Assembly: GCA_013368375.1 (NCBI GenBank)
Contig: JAACJP010000039.1
Coordinates: 343,501-407,500 of the forward strand
Reading direction: 5' to 3'
Source of the DNA: Tricholomella constricta
Lineage: Eukaryota > Basidiomycota > Agaricomycetes > Agaricales > Lyophyllaceae
Length of the DNA stretch: 64,000 bases
Made by a program: the position numbers and the translations under genes. Of this stretch, positions 46,653 to 58,834 are shown in pieces. The notes under the pieces are model-generated. The model saw only the letters and a list, made by a program, of their open reading frames with translations. It was not told the DNA's origin and made no database searches. Within the stretch, counting starts at the first letter, position 1; each line of letters starts with the position of its first letter.

Positions 46653-46660
46653 TTTTTTTT
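46653..46660 (+). terminator. RNA polymerase III terminator
   Basis: Run of eight T one base after the tRNA discriminator base, the standard Pol III stop. Confidence 0.85.
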
Positions 46661-47281
46661 GGCGGCGCTGGGATGGATGGGTTGGACGCTGTTCTTTCCG
46701 TCGAGCAAGCAATTGATGCATAAAAATACAGAGACAGATTAGATACCGCTTCAAATATATAGCTAGTGGACCAATATGTATCTTAGCATCCCATAGGAAT
46801 TAGATGACATTCTTTCCTGCTGTTCCTCCGACGAGCTGCCAGTGTACGGATCGTATGTCGCGAACCCTTTTTTTATTGTGCCATCGAAAAGTATTGACAT
46901 TGACGGCTTTTTTCGTGTGATCTACTGTGTCCACGTACCTGTCGGGAGGATCCCCCACAGCTCGATGCGATTCAGCCCACTCACAAAACATGTATATCCT
47001 CTACCTGTGCAAGAATCGAAAGTGTCTATCATGATGATAGCGGCTGTACCCAAGCCGTACCGCGCAGTCTCTGTTGGAAGGGTCTGGCATGATCTGTGTA
47101 CCAGGGGTGATCGTCCCAGCCTCATCAAATCCCATGCTTATCGTACACCAAGAAAAGCAATGACCATACAGCGCGTCCATGAACCAGGCCCAGGCCCAGG
47201 CCCCCCTAGGTCCCGTCCACCCTCCTCGCGCACCTGTAAGTTCTGCATGTACCAAAACATGTATGCTCCCTTCCTTGACTT
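46661..47281. other. intergenic, no gene seen
   Basis: Between the tRNA and the 3' end of the GT69 gene. Long frames here are antisense or chance openings without family resemblance. Confidence 0.4.
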
Positions 47282-48975
47282 TCATAGTCCAGGGATACTG
47301 CGATCGTGCCGGACGAGGATTGCGTCAGAGTGCATCGACTTGTTGGACATGCGTTCCCAGATGGGGTCTACGTCCGGGCCCTCGAGGTCGCCTGCGCCGT
47401 CCCAGCCCCAACACCACACTGTATACAACACACATGGAGCAGTTAGCAAGAAAAAGAAAAAGCATGGATTGGTTTGAGAGCCCACCATGTTCGGGCCCAG
47501 GCACGAAGGTGAGAGGCTCGCTCTCCTCCTCTGTAAACAGGCGGTCGTGGGGGCCAAACCACGCGCGGTCCTGTGGATCTGTGCGCGGATCGTCGGGGAG
47601 GCCGCCCATGCGCGCGTACCCTCGTATCGCAGTCAGGTTCCGGCGGGGCGGGTGTATAATATCGAAAACTTTCTGCAGAGTTCGTCAGATCATCTCATTC
47701 ACACGCAAGGAGGAAGAGGAAGAGGAGGAAAGACGTACTCTGTCATACGCCAATTTGACACGCGGGACCATCATGATGCGGCCGTACCCCGCTTCCCAGT
47801 AGTCGTTGCAGATGAGACTGCACTCGCTCGCGCTGCACTCGCCCTCTGTGATGCGCGCCATGCGGAAGCGCACATGCGGGGGGGAGTAGAACGGCGCAGG
47901 GTCCAAAATCGCGATGCCATTCCAGCACGACTGCACCTGTATGGGTAGGTGCCGCTGGAAGCGTTGGGACGAGTCCTCGTGGTGGAAGATGCGCTCAAAG
48001 GGCGCGTTCTCGAGGGCGGTACCGTTGATGTCGCGTGCAACCCAGTTGTCGTAGAACACTGGCGAGCCGATCTCTTCGTGGTACATGTAGTCGGCGGCGC
48101 AGGTGATGCCGGCGTTGTTCTTGCGGCTCTGGTAGATGAGCTCGAGGAGGTCGTCCACGCAGGGTAGGATGTCGTTCATGAAGACGATGGTGTCGAAGTA
48201 CTCGTTCTCGGCGTCGCGCAGCTCGTGCAATGGGACAAAGGCGGCGTTGCGGACCTCGGCGAGGTATTCGATACGGTGGTTGAACGCGCCGCGTCTGCGC
48301 ATGGACGTGCGGATGGTGATGCGCAAACCGACGCTCCGTGTCAGAGCATCGAAGATGCGCAGGAGGGCCTTGGTCTGGTCGGTGGATCCGTTTTCATAGA
48401 TGGAGACGAAGACATTGTGGTATCCAAGGATGGCTGCGACCCGGAAGAGAGTGGCAAACAGGTCGGGGATGATGTCGAAGGAGTTATAGAGGTTGATGGC
48501 GAAAAAGTATTTGTGGTCGCTGGGCACAAGGTCCCTGCGGCCAACCCGTAGGTCGTCTTCGTCCGCGAAGAACTTGGAGAACCATGAGCCACTGGAAGGC
48601 GTTTTGTGGCCAATGAGAGGCGCGTAACGCTCCAGAGTCTGCTGGACGTAGAGTGGTTGGGCATTCCTCGTACACTGTTTGGTATAATGAGGCGAGAGAG
48701 ACGTCAAAAGGTTTAGTATGCGAGCCCTTTGATCAAGAGTCGGCAGCTGAATCGGTTGGCGGCTCTGCTGGTGAGATTTTGGTCGTATGTGGTTACTCCG
48801 CCAGGCCGGCGTCGTCTATTGGGCTATTAGTAAATGGAATACGTTGGAAGGCTTGCCAACACACCGCTGTCCAAGGAAACAGTCGAGAAAGCAGCATGCC
48901 CAACATGACGCCGATGGCCAGTGCTACCGGTGTCGTCAGACGCCGGAGGCGCAGAACACCAGGCTGCTTGCCCAT
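47282..48975 (-). CDS. GT69 alpha-1,3-mannosyltransferase homologue (CMT1/CAP59 family), type II membrane protein
   Basis: Exon 1 starts MGKQPGVLRLRRLTTPVALA and holds the signal anchor (TPVALAIGVMLGMLLSRLF). Exon 2 (from about 48672) carries NAQPLYVQQTLERYAPLIG, HKYFFAINLYNSFDIIPDLF, VFVSIYENGSTDQTKALLRI, EYFDTIVFMNDILPCVDDLL, GITCAADYMYHEEIGSPVFY and NDYWEAGYGRIMMVPRVKLA. Two small exons end the protein (KVFDIIHPPRRNLTAIRGYA; VWCWGWDGAGDLEGPDVDPI; HDRSIPGL). The ENGSxD and FMND blocks are those of cryptococcal Cmt1/Cap59. Family members act in the Golgi on capsule or wall mannans. It shares a promoter region with the SGNH-like gene at 49261, which hints at a common pathway. Confidence 0.88.
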
Positions 48976-49260
48976 TGTGAACAAGACGTCTAGGATGTGC
49001 CGCGCAGACAGACTGTAGCAGCGCAGGCTGAGAGAGAAGAGAAGGGAAGGAAAGCAAGAAAGTCGAGGGCGCTATTACCGGATGACAGTTGGACGTCGGC
49101 TACATGATGGCCTAATTTGTTTCCTTCCATTCAACGCCCCCATTCCAGGCCCCCATTCCTTCTTTTTTTCTTTTCTTCTCCCTGACAGGCTCCACGTCGT
49201 ATGCAGCGACGACCAGGCCGGGGACAGGCCCACATTTCGCCTCCCTCCCACCACTCACCC
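48976..49260. promoter_or_regulatory. shared divergent promoter, GT69 gene / SGNH-like gene
   Basis: 285 bases separate the two start codons. Contains a T/C-rich tract near 49156-49178 just before the + gene. Co-regulation is inferred from arrangement only. Confidence 0.5.
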
Positions 49261-50995
49261 ATGATGGGCTCCGCCAACGAGAAGGGCTCACGCCTCAGCC
49301 AGCGCAACTTCGGCGTCACGAACAGAATATGGCTCATCGTCGGCTTCTTTCTCTTCGTGATTACTTTCACCCATTTTGCCCTGCCAACCGCACCTGCCGC
49401 GCCTGCGAGGCCCCAGTTCTCTTCAGCAAACCTCAAGGCGAAGAATTATTTGAATGCCTCCGACGCGGAACCAAATCCATTTGCATTTTGTCCTGTGTAT
49501 GGCCCCGGCGACGAGATTGGCGCCAAGTATGGGGCACAGATGCTCTCTAAGACTCGGATGCATGTTGGAAGCAGCGAGCGGATGCAGAGGGTGTTGAACA
49601 GGGCACTGGCTGGGCAACCAGTGACTATCAGTATACTGGGCGGCTCGGGTGCGTGTAATCTATCCTCTAAGCCATCCAAAGTCTCATTTCCATGTAGTGT
49701 CCGCCTGCCACGGTGCAGGAGACGATCCCGTCGCTCCCAACTGCTACCCATCACTGTTTTTCCAATGGTGGAACAGTGTCTTCCCCCACCCAGCCACCGA
49801 GCTCACTAACGGTGCCATGCGACGGACAAACTCGGGCTACTTTGGCTACTGTAGTGCGCATCACATCCCCGATGTCACAGACCTCGTTATCATCGAGCTT
49901 GAGAGCGAGGACACCCCGTAAGTTTCCTTCCCGACGTGGTTTCGTTGTACTCATGCCTGAACGTCCTCCAGAGACGACGACATGATGGAAAACTTCGAGA
50001 CTCTCGTCCGATCCATCCTTATCCGCCCCGACCACCCCGCTGTCCTCCTCCTAGGGCATTTCAGCCCACAGGTCCACCAAAGCTACGGCTTCGCCGGCCC
50101 GGACCACTGGCACAACGTCGTCGCCCAGTTTTATGACGTCCCCCACATCAGCACCAAAGCCGTCCTCTTCCCCTCATACATGCGCGACCCCAACTCGATC
50201 GACAAATACTTCGTCGACCCCCTTCTTGCCAGCTCAGCCGGCCATGCCGTCATCACCGACGTCCTCGTCGCCTACTTCCAGTCCCAGATCTGCGCAGCCT
50301 GGGGAGTCGCCACGGGCGCCTCCTTCGACAATACACCTCCTCCACACCAAGCCGGCGGCCTCCACGGCCTCTTCGGCGGCGTCGGCCAGCGCAAGGGCGT
50401 CCCGGAACCCGGCGCAGCAGACAACGACGGCCTCGACGCAGACGGCAAACGCATCAAACCCGCTCCCGCCCAGCAGCAACAGCACGCGCAGCTCCTGTCC
50501 CCTGTCCCGCCAGGCCGCATCAACACACGTCCAGGCGGCCGCGCGTTCCAGGAGATCGCGCCGTACTGCGTGTCCGCGAACGACCTGATCAACCCCCTGC
50601 CGCCGTCGCTGTTCTACGGGTCTGGGTGGAACGCGTACCATGCAACGTCCGAGGCCGGCACGCTCCGCACGACGTCGCATTATTGGTACTCGACGCTGCC
50701 GACGAGCAAGATTCGTGTGCCGCTGCAGGTGGGTGCGGGCGATATTGGGGTGTATTACCTCCGTGAGCCGATGAAGAAGGTTGGGGAAGGCAGTGCGGTG
50801 GAGTGCTGGGTGGATGATAACTATGCGGGCGCGAAGGTTATTGAGAATGCAGCGGATATTGGGGAGGAGGTGCCGACGCTGGCGGTGATTGACCATTTTG
50901 TGACGAGGGGATCGCATTTTGTGGAGTGCACGCTGTTGGGAGAGGAAGGGCAGGGGGTACCTATGTTTAAGATTATTGGAATCTTCTCGACATGA
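49261..50995 (+). CDS. type II membrane protein with SGNH/GDSL-like domain (capsule-associated type)
   Basis: Exons 49261-49648, 49698-49917, 49972-50995. MMGSANEKGSRLSQRNFGV then TM anchor WLIVGFFLFVITFTHFALP. Luminal domain: PVTISILGGSVSACHGAG (block I like the GDS nucleophile motif, serine in GGSVS), NCYPSLFFQWWNSVFPHPAT, DVTDLVIIELESEDTP, HPAVLLLGHFSPQVHQSYGF, then after a Gln/Pro-rich insert PSLFYGSGWNAYHATSEAGT, VGAGDIGVYYLREPMKKVG and HFVTRGSHFVECTLLGEEGQ. Basidiomycete proteins of this kind are often labelled capsular-associated; some SGNH members O-acetylate glycans. Enzyme activity is not proven by what I see, and a block V D-x-x-H was not pinned down. Confidence 0.78.
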
Positions 50996-51228
50996 GCCTT
51001 TAGATAATTTTACTGTATACATGATTTGATTGCTTTCGATTCGTAACTGTGATAGGTAGTCTATCCTGTGTATCACCTCCGAGCATCGTACTTGGACTCG
51101 CTATCGAATACAATGTACATACAACGCAGCAGTGATGCGGACGGGCAGCAGTGGCGACTAGGAATCAGGAATGTTCAATGCTTGCCTACAATCTCGGTAA
51201 GCGCTAGAGCCAGAAAGACTTGTCTGAA

Positions 51229-51880
51229 CTAGCAAAACTTACTAATTGGGCAGGACCCCGCAAACGCTAGCGCCTTCAACTGATCCGCCACAGCACCCAC
51301 CGCGCGCCTCCGTATCTTATCGTAAAAATCGTACCCATTACCGACCTTGTCCTCGCAATATACAGCCGTAAAGCTTATGTACGTTGCGCCTCCGCCGCAG
51401 ATGCTCATAATCTCCATCTCCTCCGAGTACGAATGGAAGGTAACCCCGCTAAAGAGGATAGGACCGTTGTCGAGGATGAAGCGGAGCCTGAGCTGACTAG
51501 AGGAGCGCGCATACTCGACGAGGCGCTCGGTGAAGAATGTGCCGTCGAAGGTACCGCTACGCGTGGACCCAACGGCGTTATCCTTGCCGTGCGTGAAATT
51601 CAGCGGCCCGACCTACATCCAGAGGCGGCGTCAGTTATAAGAAAAAGGAAGACGGGAAGCGCCGACTTGCATACCACTCCGCATGGAGGAAGGAGCCCAT
51701 TTTGGTGAAGAACGTTTCAGCGGGGACGTTGAATTGGAAGATGTTAGTCTCAAAGCCTGGATGCGACCCATGAGGGCACTTAGGGTCGAGGTGGTCATTG
51801 CTAGGGGGTACAGATGCCGCTGTACAGACCGATGGCAGGAGCAGGAGGGTCGCGACGACGAGAAATGATCGGATGAACAT
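51229..51880 (-). CDS. small secreted protein, fungal family of unknown function
   Basis: Signal peptide MFIRSFLVVATLLLLPSVCT (ATG 51880). Mature part: HPGFETNIFQFNVPAETFFT, then a second exon with VGPLNFTHGKDNAVGSTRSG, TFDGTFFTERLVEYARSSSQ, LFSGVTFHSYSEEMEIMSIC, GGGATYISFTAVYCEDKVGN and YDFYDKIRRRAVGAVADQLK, ending GSCPISKFC. Conserved cysteines and the beta-rich look suggest a compact extracellular fold. I do not recognise a named function. The exon junction around 51613-51670 could not be settled: the obvious GT donors do not keep phase. Convergent with the SGNH-like gene. Confidence 0.65.
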
Positions 51881-52487
51881 GCTGAGAAGTGGGGAAGGAA
51901 GAAAATATTAGGGTCCATATTCGACGCAACGCTTGGCTTTATCTGAGCAGGTTTCAACCGAAGAGAAGTAGTGCGAGAGTAGCCACGATGTCAACCGCAA
52001 GTATTGCGGGAGCCTTCAATGTCCAAACGTGATCCGCCAGGAAGCATTTGAGTAATAAGTGCTCTGATTTAGAGATCGAGAAAGATATTGTCGTGACTGC
52101 ATCGAGTCGACAACTCTCTCAACACAGTCTTAAGCTTGGAGAGAATTGGATCACAAGGAGCAAGATAGGGCAGATCGAGCTTTCCCTTGATCAGCCATGG
52201 ACAGAAAATTCTGCAGCGGACAGGGAAAACAGCAAGCTTAGACAAAGATCTGAAAACGTTTCCATAATTAAACACTGAACGGATGTATATATTGCTGCTG
52301 TACATTGCTGGCTCACCACAGGGCACATGTTCCATAGAGTGAGGTGGAGGTGTCAGGCAAACTTGGACGCGTCCACGCGTCGGTCCGACTCGGCCGATCA
52401 CGCCCAATCTATCGCTGACTCCTGACGCTCATCTCCTTCACCGAAAGACTTCAGTTGGTACTACATCGTCCTCACACGCAATACAAC
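51881..52487. other. divergent intergenic region, no gene seen
   Basis: Upstream of the secreted-protein gene and of the CSN1 gene. No supported frame. Confidence 0.4.
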
Positions 52488-54411
52488 ATGGAAATAGACG
52501 ACGAAAACCATCAGAGCACAAGCACACAGCAGACTCAGCCATCTCGCAGAATCATTGCGCCTGTCGACGAAGCCCATCCTTTCGACTTGGAAAGCTACAT
52601 CTCAAATTACTCTGGTAACGGAATCATATCCTCAACGGCTCACGAAATTTCGGAATCTGACGTTCATCATAACCTAGGTCGTACCGCCATCGACCGCCTA
52701 GTCCATATACTGCAAACATGCCCGTCCATTGCTCCAGAAACCTTTCAACTTGCTGTGCAGCACGTCCACCAATCGCGGGACCCATCACTATACCAACATC
52801 TCCTCTCGATCTATGAACAGCTCGCATTGTCCTCTGATCTGCCTGGGCAGCTACCAAACCCGATGGACCTTGCAACGCTTGACACCAAGTGGGCGGATGA
52901 GACATTGGCGAAGAATCAGGCCGAGAAGATCAAGTTGGAGGTGGAGCTGAAGACGTATTCGAACAACATGATCAAGGAGAGCATTCGGGTGAGTTTCCAG
53001 CACTTTGGCTTCATTTCTAGTCCTAGGCGCCCGCTGAGCCATTTTGCTCGCGACTGACGACTTTTCATCGAAATCAATATAGATGGCTCATCGTGATCTG
53101 GGCGCCTACTATCGATCTGTGGGCGAGTATTCGAGCGCTGTCAAACACTACGTGAAATCACGCGAGTATTGTGCGACGAGTCAACACGTCCTCGACATGT
53201 GCCTATCTGTTCTCGAGGTACGAACGGCGCGTCTTCAGCCCCGCCACTGCCTAGCTTTTCACATTCGAATCTAGATCTTCCTCGAACAAAGGAACTATGC
53301 GCACATCTCCACCTACGTCTTCAAAGCCGATGCCGCGCTCGAGGCGACCATCAACTCCAACAATGGCGGCAACGGCAGTGGCGCTGGCGGTGCCCCAGTT
53401 CCGACGGTGGGAACGCGAAAGAAAAGCTCGATCGAGCGTCAGCAGGTCCAGTCGAAACTCGATCTTGCAACCGCATTATCATTTCTCGGCCAGTCGAACT
53501 ACGAGAAGGCGGCATATAATTTCTTGAAGGTAGGGCCTGCGAAGGAGCTGGGTGACTGGATCGGCAAGGTCAGTTTGTGACCATCTTCTTATAGGCGATG
53601 ATATCAAACATTTTCGCCTCCAGGTTGTTTCCCCCGGCGACATCGCTGTGTACGGTACACTCTGCGCGCTCTCGAGTCTTCCCCGCACTGCGCTGCGAAC
53701 ACAACTCGTCAACAACACGATGTTTGGCGTGTACCTCGAGCAAGAGCCGTACATTCGGGAGCTCATCGAGGCGTACATGGCTAGCGACTTCAAGAAGGTC
53801 TTGGACATCCTCTCGCGACACTCAGTGGGTGTCCCCATATAAATAATGCATATCTAAACTCCAGACTAATGGGTGGATAGACACGGCATCTAATCGATAT
53901 CCACCTCGCACCACACATCAACGAGCTCACGGATCTAATCCGGAACTGGGCCGTCGTGCTGTACTTCCAGCCCTTTGCAACGATCAAGCTCGATCGCATG
54001 AGCAAGGCATTCGGATGGACGCTCGAGGAGGTCGAGCGGCACGTCGTGCAGCTCATCCAGGCGGGGAGCATCCAGGCCCGGGTGGATAGCCAGAACAAGG
54101 TGCGCCCTCCCCTTCCTGATTGAGTGTCCCCATTCATGTGTTTCCCTTGATAGATTCTGTACGCGAAGAAGACGGATTACCGCGCTGATCTGTTCGCGCG
54201 TGCTATCAAATCGGCGACAGAGATCCAGGCTGCGAACAGGAAGCTGCTACTGAGAATGAAGCTGTACGTCTTCTATAGTATCCCTCCACGCATCGACATC
54301 TCCGATTCACCTTCCCCCCCTCTTAGACAGCAAGCCGATCTGGTGATCAAACCGCCGAAGGGCAGTCATCACAATGCTGCTGCCATGTCGGAGATGATGG
54401 CGAGGGATTAG
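52488..54411 (+). CDS. CSN1: COP9 signalosome subunit 1 (CSN1/GPS1)
   Basis: Begins [20 protein letters not shown]. Helical repeats: [39 protein letters not shown], then exon 2 from 53083 [20 protein letters not shown] with [40 protein letters not shown], and a Gly/Asn-rich insert. PCI domain: [80 protein letters not shown] and [17 protein letters not shown]. Last exons give [14 protein letters not shown] and end [11 protein letters not shown]1 is a core subunit of the complex that removes Nedd8 from cullins, in the nucleus and cytosol. About six or seven exons, usual length. Confidence 0.94.
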
Positions 54412-56336
54412 GACCCGGAGCGGCCCCCTCTTCGTTTTCTTTTTGCTTATTACTTACTGCTTTGTGATTTTGTGAATGCTTTCGAATCTTTCTACTCGAG
54501 CTGTGCACCCGTTGCCATATAGATTTGAACGATTGTCTTCAAAATCGTTTTTTTGGAGTCTGGTACCGAGACTACACCCGTCGGCCATATAACGAGGACA
54601 GCAACAATGCCTGCATCATTAATATTGTCCTTATGTTAAAAATCTAAACCCTGCTGATAATGATAGACTATCCGGCTCAGAGTACCCGAAGCCCGGCACC
54701 CCCGAGCCCACGAATCCACAACGCGCGCGCCGCGATCAGCAAATTTGGGAAATTGCTGCGGTGCCTTGACCGCGCCATATATGTCCATATAGTGGTCTAT
54801 ATATGCCACATGGCCATAAGGGGTCACCTAGTCGTATGAGATTACAGATATTGCCAATTCCCACCGCGATTATGGATTTCACAATTACTTCCGTGGTTGA
54901 CAAGGCCTTATATATGCTTTATAATCTATATAGCTAGCTACACAAGGGATAGGATTCAATCAGATTTTGCGCCCTCACAAATACGAAGAGGGAAAAAAAT
55001 GTATGATATTTCAGAAAGTACATCTACATAGCACATGGTAATTTTAGACTATGGCGACATGCCCCCCTGTACCCAGACACGGTATCTATGTTGGGATGAG
55101 GTTGTGGAGACAGGTCGGACCTGTAACAAAGGATGAGCCCCATGATTACAAGAGATTGCGAAAAGGCTCACCCGGCAACATCGTGACCCCATCGTCACCC
55201 GTGACGGCCAGACAAGCTCGATTTTTTCGTCAACTAAGGAATGACAAAACATGAAAAAATGACAGACCTAATTGTATTGGAGACTACCATGAGAGCTGTC
55301 TTGAAGATTGATACTTGTTGCCTAAAAAAAATATGTAAGTGGGGGGGAAGCAAGTCGTACATAATATCAGGGCGGCATCACAGCGATGACATGGTGCTTG
55401 TGCCAACAGAGTTGCCCACAGAACGGGTGATCTCAACACGAGATACCACAAGCACCAGGAAGGAGATATATCCTCCGCAAAAAATGAGGGAAGGAAGTGG
55501 GGACTTGTGGAGAGTAGGAAGCAACGAGCGACGGTCGCAACGGAAATGATGGCTTGATGGACTTTGAGGCGGAGTTTGAAAGGACTTGGTCGTTTTTTGT
55601 TTTTTTGGACACACGGAAAGTGGTCCATCGACCAATTGTAAACCCCTTGCAATGCGAGGTGGCCTCTTGCAATGTTGTTAGGCAATATATTTGTTATATG
55701 ATCCATTGCGAAAGCTACATATTGATCCGTCAATCACTACATCATTGTGATATTTCACAAGGTCCCACGGCATTTTCCCAAACTTGCTGATGGCCGCTTA
55801 CTGGTGCTCGTTCAGTAGATGAGTCAGCTAATGAAACAGCCAAGCGCCAAGTCCCACAGAAGTGTCTTGATCTGCTCAGGAGGCTGTCGGCGCAGGTAGA
55901 TATTCCCTCGGAGGCGGTGAAGCCCGCTGCGTCGTGCGAAATGAGCAGGTTAGGAAACTGCGGGACATTATGGTCTCCGAAGACTCATGATCAGGAGTGG
56001 CCACATCAACAAACACTAGTACTCAGGCCAGCAGCTCCTGTGCTGGACCCGGAATTCCCAGCGGTTGACACGCACAGCTTGTTAGAGTTGATGGAGGAGA
56101 CGGTCGAAGGGATGAAAGGGAGCGGAGCCTGGCACCTCCCGCTATGCCCAAATAACCTGGTGACCCCTGCACGAGAAATGAGTCTTGGCTCTTGTCAAGT
56201 CCTGGTATGGCTGCTGCAATCACAATGCTGGATGTCGCAGAGGAAGAAGAGGAGGAGAAGGCAAGGAAAAGGGGAATCTGCAGCAGATTAGTGAGGAGGG
56301 TCAAATTGAGATCTACATGTCACCGTGTATTTGGTA
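54412..56336. other. 1.9-kb intergenic region flanking the retrotransposon
   Basis: No gene supported. 54.77-54.95 kb is A/T-rich with palindromic CATATA/TATATG runs. An open frame at 55917-56291 has no recognised domain. Confidence 0.4.
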
Positions 56337-56341
56337 GGATA
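56337..56341. repeat. target-site duplication, left
   Basis: GGATA immediately before the left LTR; identical to the five bases after the right LTR at 63677-63681. Confidence 0.9.
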
Positions 56342-56619
56342 TGTTGAACAAGGGTAGATGGGAATGACAAAGACCGAAGAGTCCAGAGAGAAAACTTCCG
56401 GCTAGCTCACAGAGGACTGGGGTCCAGTGTTAGAGATGTAAGAGTAGCTATATATTATAGTGTACATACCTGGGGTCCAGTGTTAGAGATGTAAGAGTAG
56501 CTAAGGGGAACCTCTACATCTACGGATAGTGGACGGTATGTACACATGATAAGCGATCAAGAGAGATAAGGAAACGGTAAGTAGTTATAGGTAAGCAAGA
56601 AAAATATACACCTGCGACA
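56342..56619 (-). repeat. 3' LTR (left) with internal 53-base tandem duplication
   Basis: Matches the right LTR throughout but is 53 bases longer: the block GGGGTCCAGTGTTAGAG...AGTAGCT occurs twice (from about 56411 and 56474), separated by an A/T-rich TATATATTATAGTG stretch. Confidence 0.9.
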
Positions 56620-56644
56620 CTCCCACCTGATGAAGTGCCTCTGA

Positions 56645-58535
56645 CTACATCACTGGAGACTTATCTACGGGGTCCCTAGACCACGTACCAATCACACCCA
56701 TTTGACGCCGGAACTTATCGACGAGATTGCGGGAGAGGGCTTTTGTAAGAAGGTCGGCAGTCATGAGGGAGGTAGGAATGAACATTGGCATGATTTTGCC
56801 ATCGGCGATGGCTTGCCTGAGCCAGAACCAGTGACGATCGAGGTGTTTCAGACGGTCCATGTGCTCGGGGTGCCGACTGACAGAGATTGCGGACTGGTTG
56901 TCGATGTTCATGATGGAAGGCCCAGTTTGTGAAGAACCGATGTCGGCAAGGAAATTGCGCAGCCAGCAGAGTTCGCGGCCGGTTTCGCTGGTGACGACAA
57001 ACTCAGCTTCTGTGGTAGAAAGCGCGACAATGCTCTGTAAATGGCTGCACCAGCTAACAGCGCCACCAGCAACGATGAGGACGGTACCTGTAGTGGAGCG
57101 CCCGGTATCGATGTTGCCACCGTGATCGGCGTCAGAGAACGTTTGGAAAAGCGTTCCTGAGGGTGCTAGCGTGGCGGCGGTGGCGGAGTACTTGATACGG
57201 TAATCGAGAGTGCCCCGAACGTAGCGCAAAAGGTGCTTTACCGCTTTCCAGTGCACGAGCCCCGGGTTTGTGTTGAAACAGCACAAAACTCCCACCGCAA
57301 AGGCTATATCAGGGCGGGTGCACATGGCAAGATAGAGAAGTGCGCCTGTCGCCTGGATATAGGGGACAGTACACATCTCGTCCTCCTCAGCGCGCGAGCT
57401 AGGGCACTGAGCCTTGGAAAGGCGTAGTCCCGGCTCCATCGGGGTAGCAACAGGCTTCGACTCGAGCATGGTGAAACACGCGAGAACTTCGATGGCGTAT
57501 GCGCGCTGATCAATGCAGAGCGTGCGGTTGGCGCGGTCACGAGTAATGCGAACACCGAGGAGGCCAGTAGTAGGACCAAGGTGGCGCAATTTGAAGTGTG
57601 CGCGTAGTTGTTCGATGGTGCGCAAGATGGCGGGCATAGACGCGGAGGCGAGTGTCATGTCGTCGACATGAACTGGGATTATGATATGCACCTCACCGCG
57701 CAGGTAGACATATACGCAGGGATCAGATACGATGCGCGTGAACCCGAGCAACAGAAACACCTTGTGTAAGAAGCTCGTGCCAGAGGAAAGCGCCTTGCTT
57801 GAGACCGTACACGCCCTTGCATATGTGTCCAACAGGCACACCTTCTCCAGGTGCGCGCGTGGTGCCGGGCGGCGGCTGCAGATGGAAACCGTCAGGTAAA
57901 CACATGTAGATTTTGCTACAGTCAATGTCACTGTGTAGAAAAGCTGCCGTGATATCGACAGACTCGAGGTGCAAGTCTTCGGATCCAGCCAGTGCAAGGA
58001 TGGTTCGGACAGCATTCCAGCGTGCCGTTGGCGCAAAAGTTTCATCGAAATCAACACCAGGGCGCTGGCTAAAACCCTGCGCCACAACGCGCGCTTTGAA
58101 ACGGTCGATCGCTCCGTCAGGGAGGTGTTTGACCTTGAAAACCCACCGGGATCCGATGGTTTTCTTTCCTGCAGGGAGAAAAACGACACGCCATGTGCCA
58201 TTGGCATCATGGGCGTTCATTTCTTCGCACATTGCCTCATGCCATTGAGCGGCGTGCTCGCTCTGCATGGCCTCGCAAATCAACGACTTGGGGTTCAAAT
58301 CGTGTGCGCCGACCTTGTGCGTGCTCTCACCATCTGCAAAGGCAGCGAAGGCAACACCATAGCCTCCTGGACTGATGCCGTGCTCGACATATGCACGCCC
58401 TGCAGCAGCCAATGCCTCGGTAGAGGCAAGGTTAACCACAAGGTCAACCTCTTGCTCACCGACAGGGTCAGCAGGGCCGACTTCGACATCCCATAGCTGC
58501 TCAGGCTGTGGGGGCTCGTCGACATCAACGCGTTG
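56645..58535 (-). pseudogene. copia reverse transcriptase and RNase H, frameshifted
   Basis: Opening frame (58535-57723): ANGTWRVVFLPAGKKTIGSR, WVFKVKHLPDGAIDRFKARV, FDETFAPTARWNAVRTILAL, ITAAFLHSDIDCSKIYMCLP and HICKGVYGLKQGAFLWHELL. The continuation is in another frame from about 57780: LHKVFLLLGFTRIVSDPCVY, VHVDDMTLAS (RT catalytic Asp pair; copia usually has YVDD), KPVATPMEPGLRLSK, YLAMCTRPDIAFAVGVL, then RNase H with FSDADHGGNIDTGRSTTGTV, STTEAEFVVTSE and DNQSAISVSRHPEHMDRLKH. The frameshift near 57770-57780 removes RT function. RNase H acidic residues D, E and D are still visible. Confidence 0.88.
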
Positions 58536-58834
58536 TCAGTTCACACCAAGCTTTTATGAAAAAGATCAGTGTCCAGGCTCAACCGGAAGCTATTATATGC
58601 GACGGGAAGGTCACCTGGTGTTCGTTGGGGAATCCTTCCAGATACGATTACCTATGAGTGGGTTAGTTTATTATCTGGTCTAGAGATGGGTGGTTAGTCA
58701 ATTGTCTTTGTTGGAGAAATGTACCTCAACAATGTTTAAGACAATGAGGAGCTGTGGAGTAGATCGTTAGTGACAGTGATGAGGGTCGTAGATAGTCGTG
58801 ATAGATGTCGTGAGTGTGTCGTTGAAGATATTAC

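Noticed and set aside
50234..51076. 280-residue - frame opposite the SGNH-like gene
   Set aside because: Antisense shadow caused by GC-rich third positions; Arg/Val/Gly-rich without domains.
54770..54960. Possible origin or MITE in A/T-rich palindromic stretch
   Set aside because: No terminal inverted repeats with target duplication and no defined fungal origin motif.
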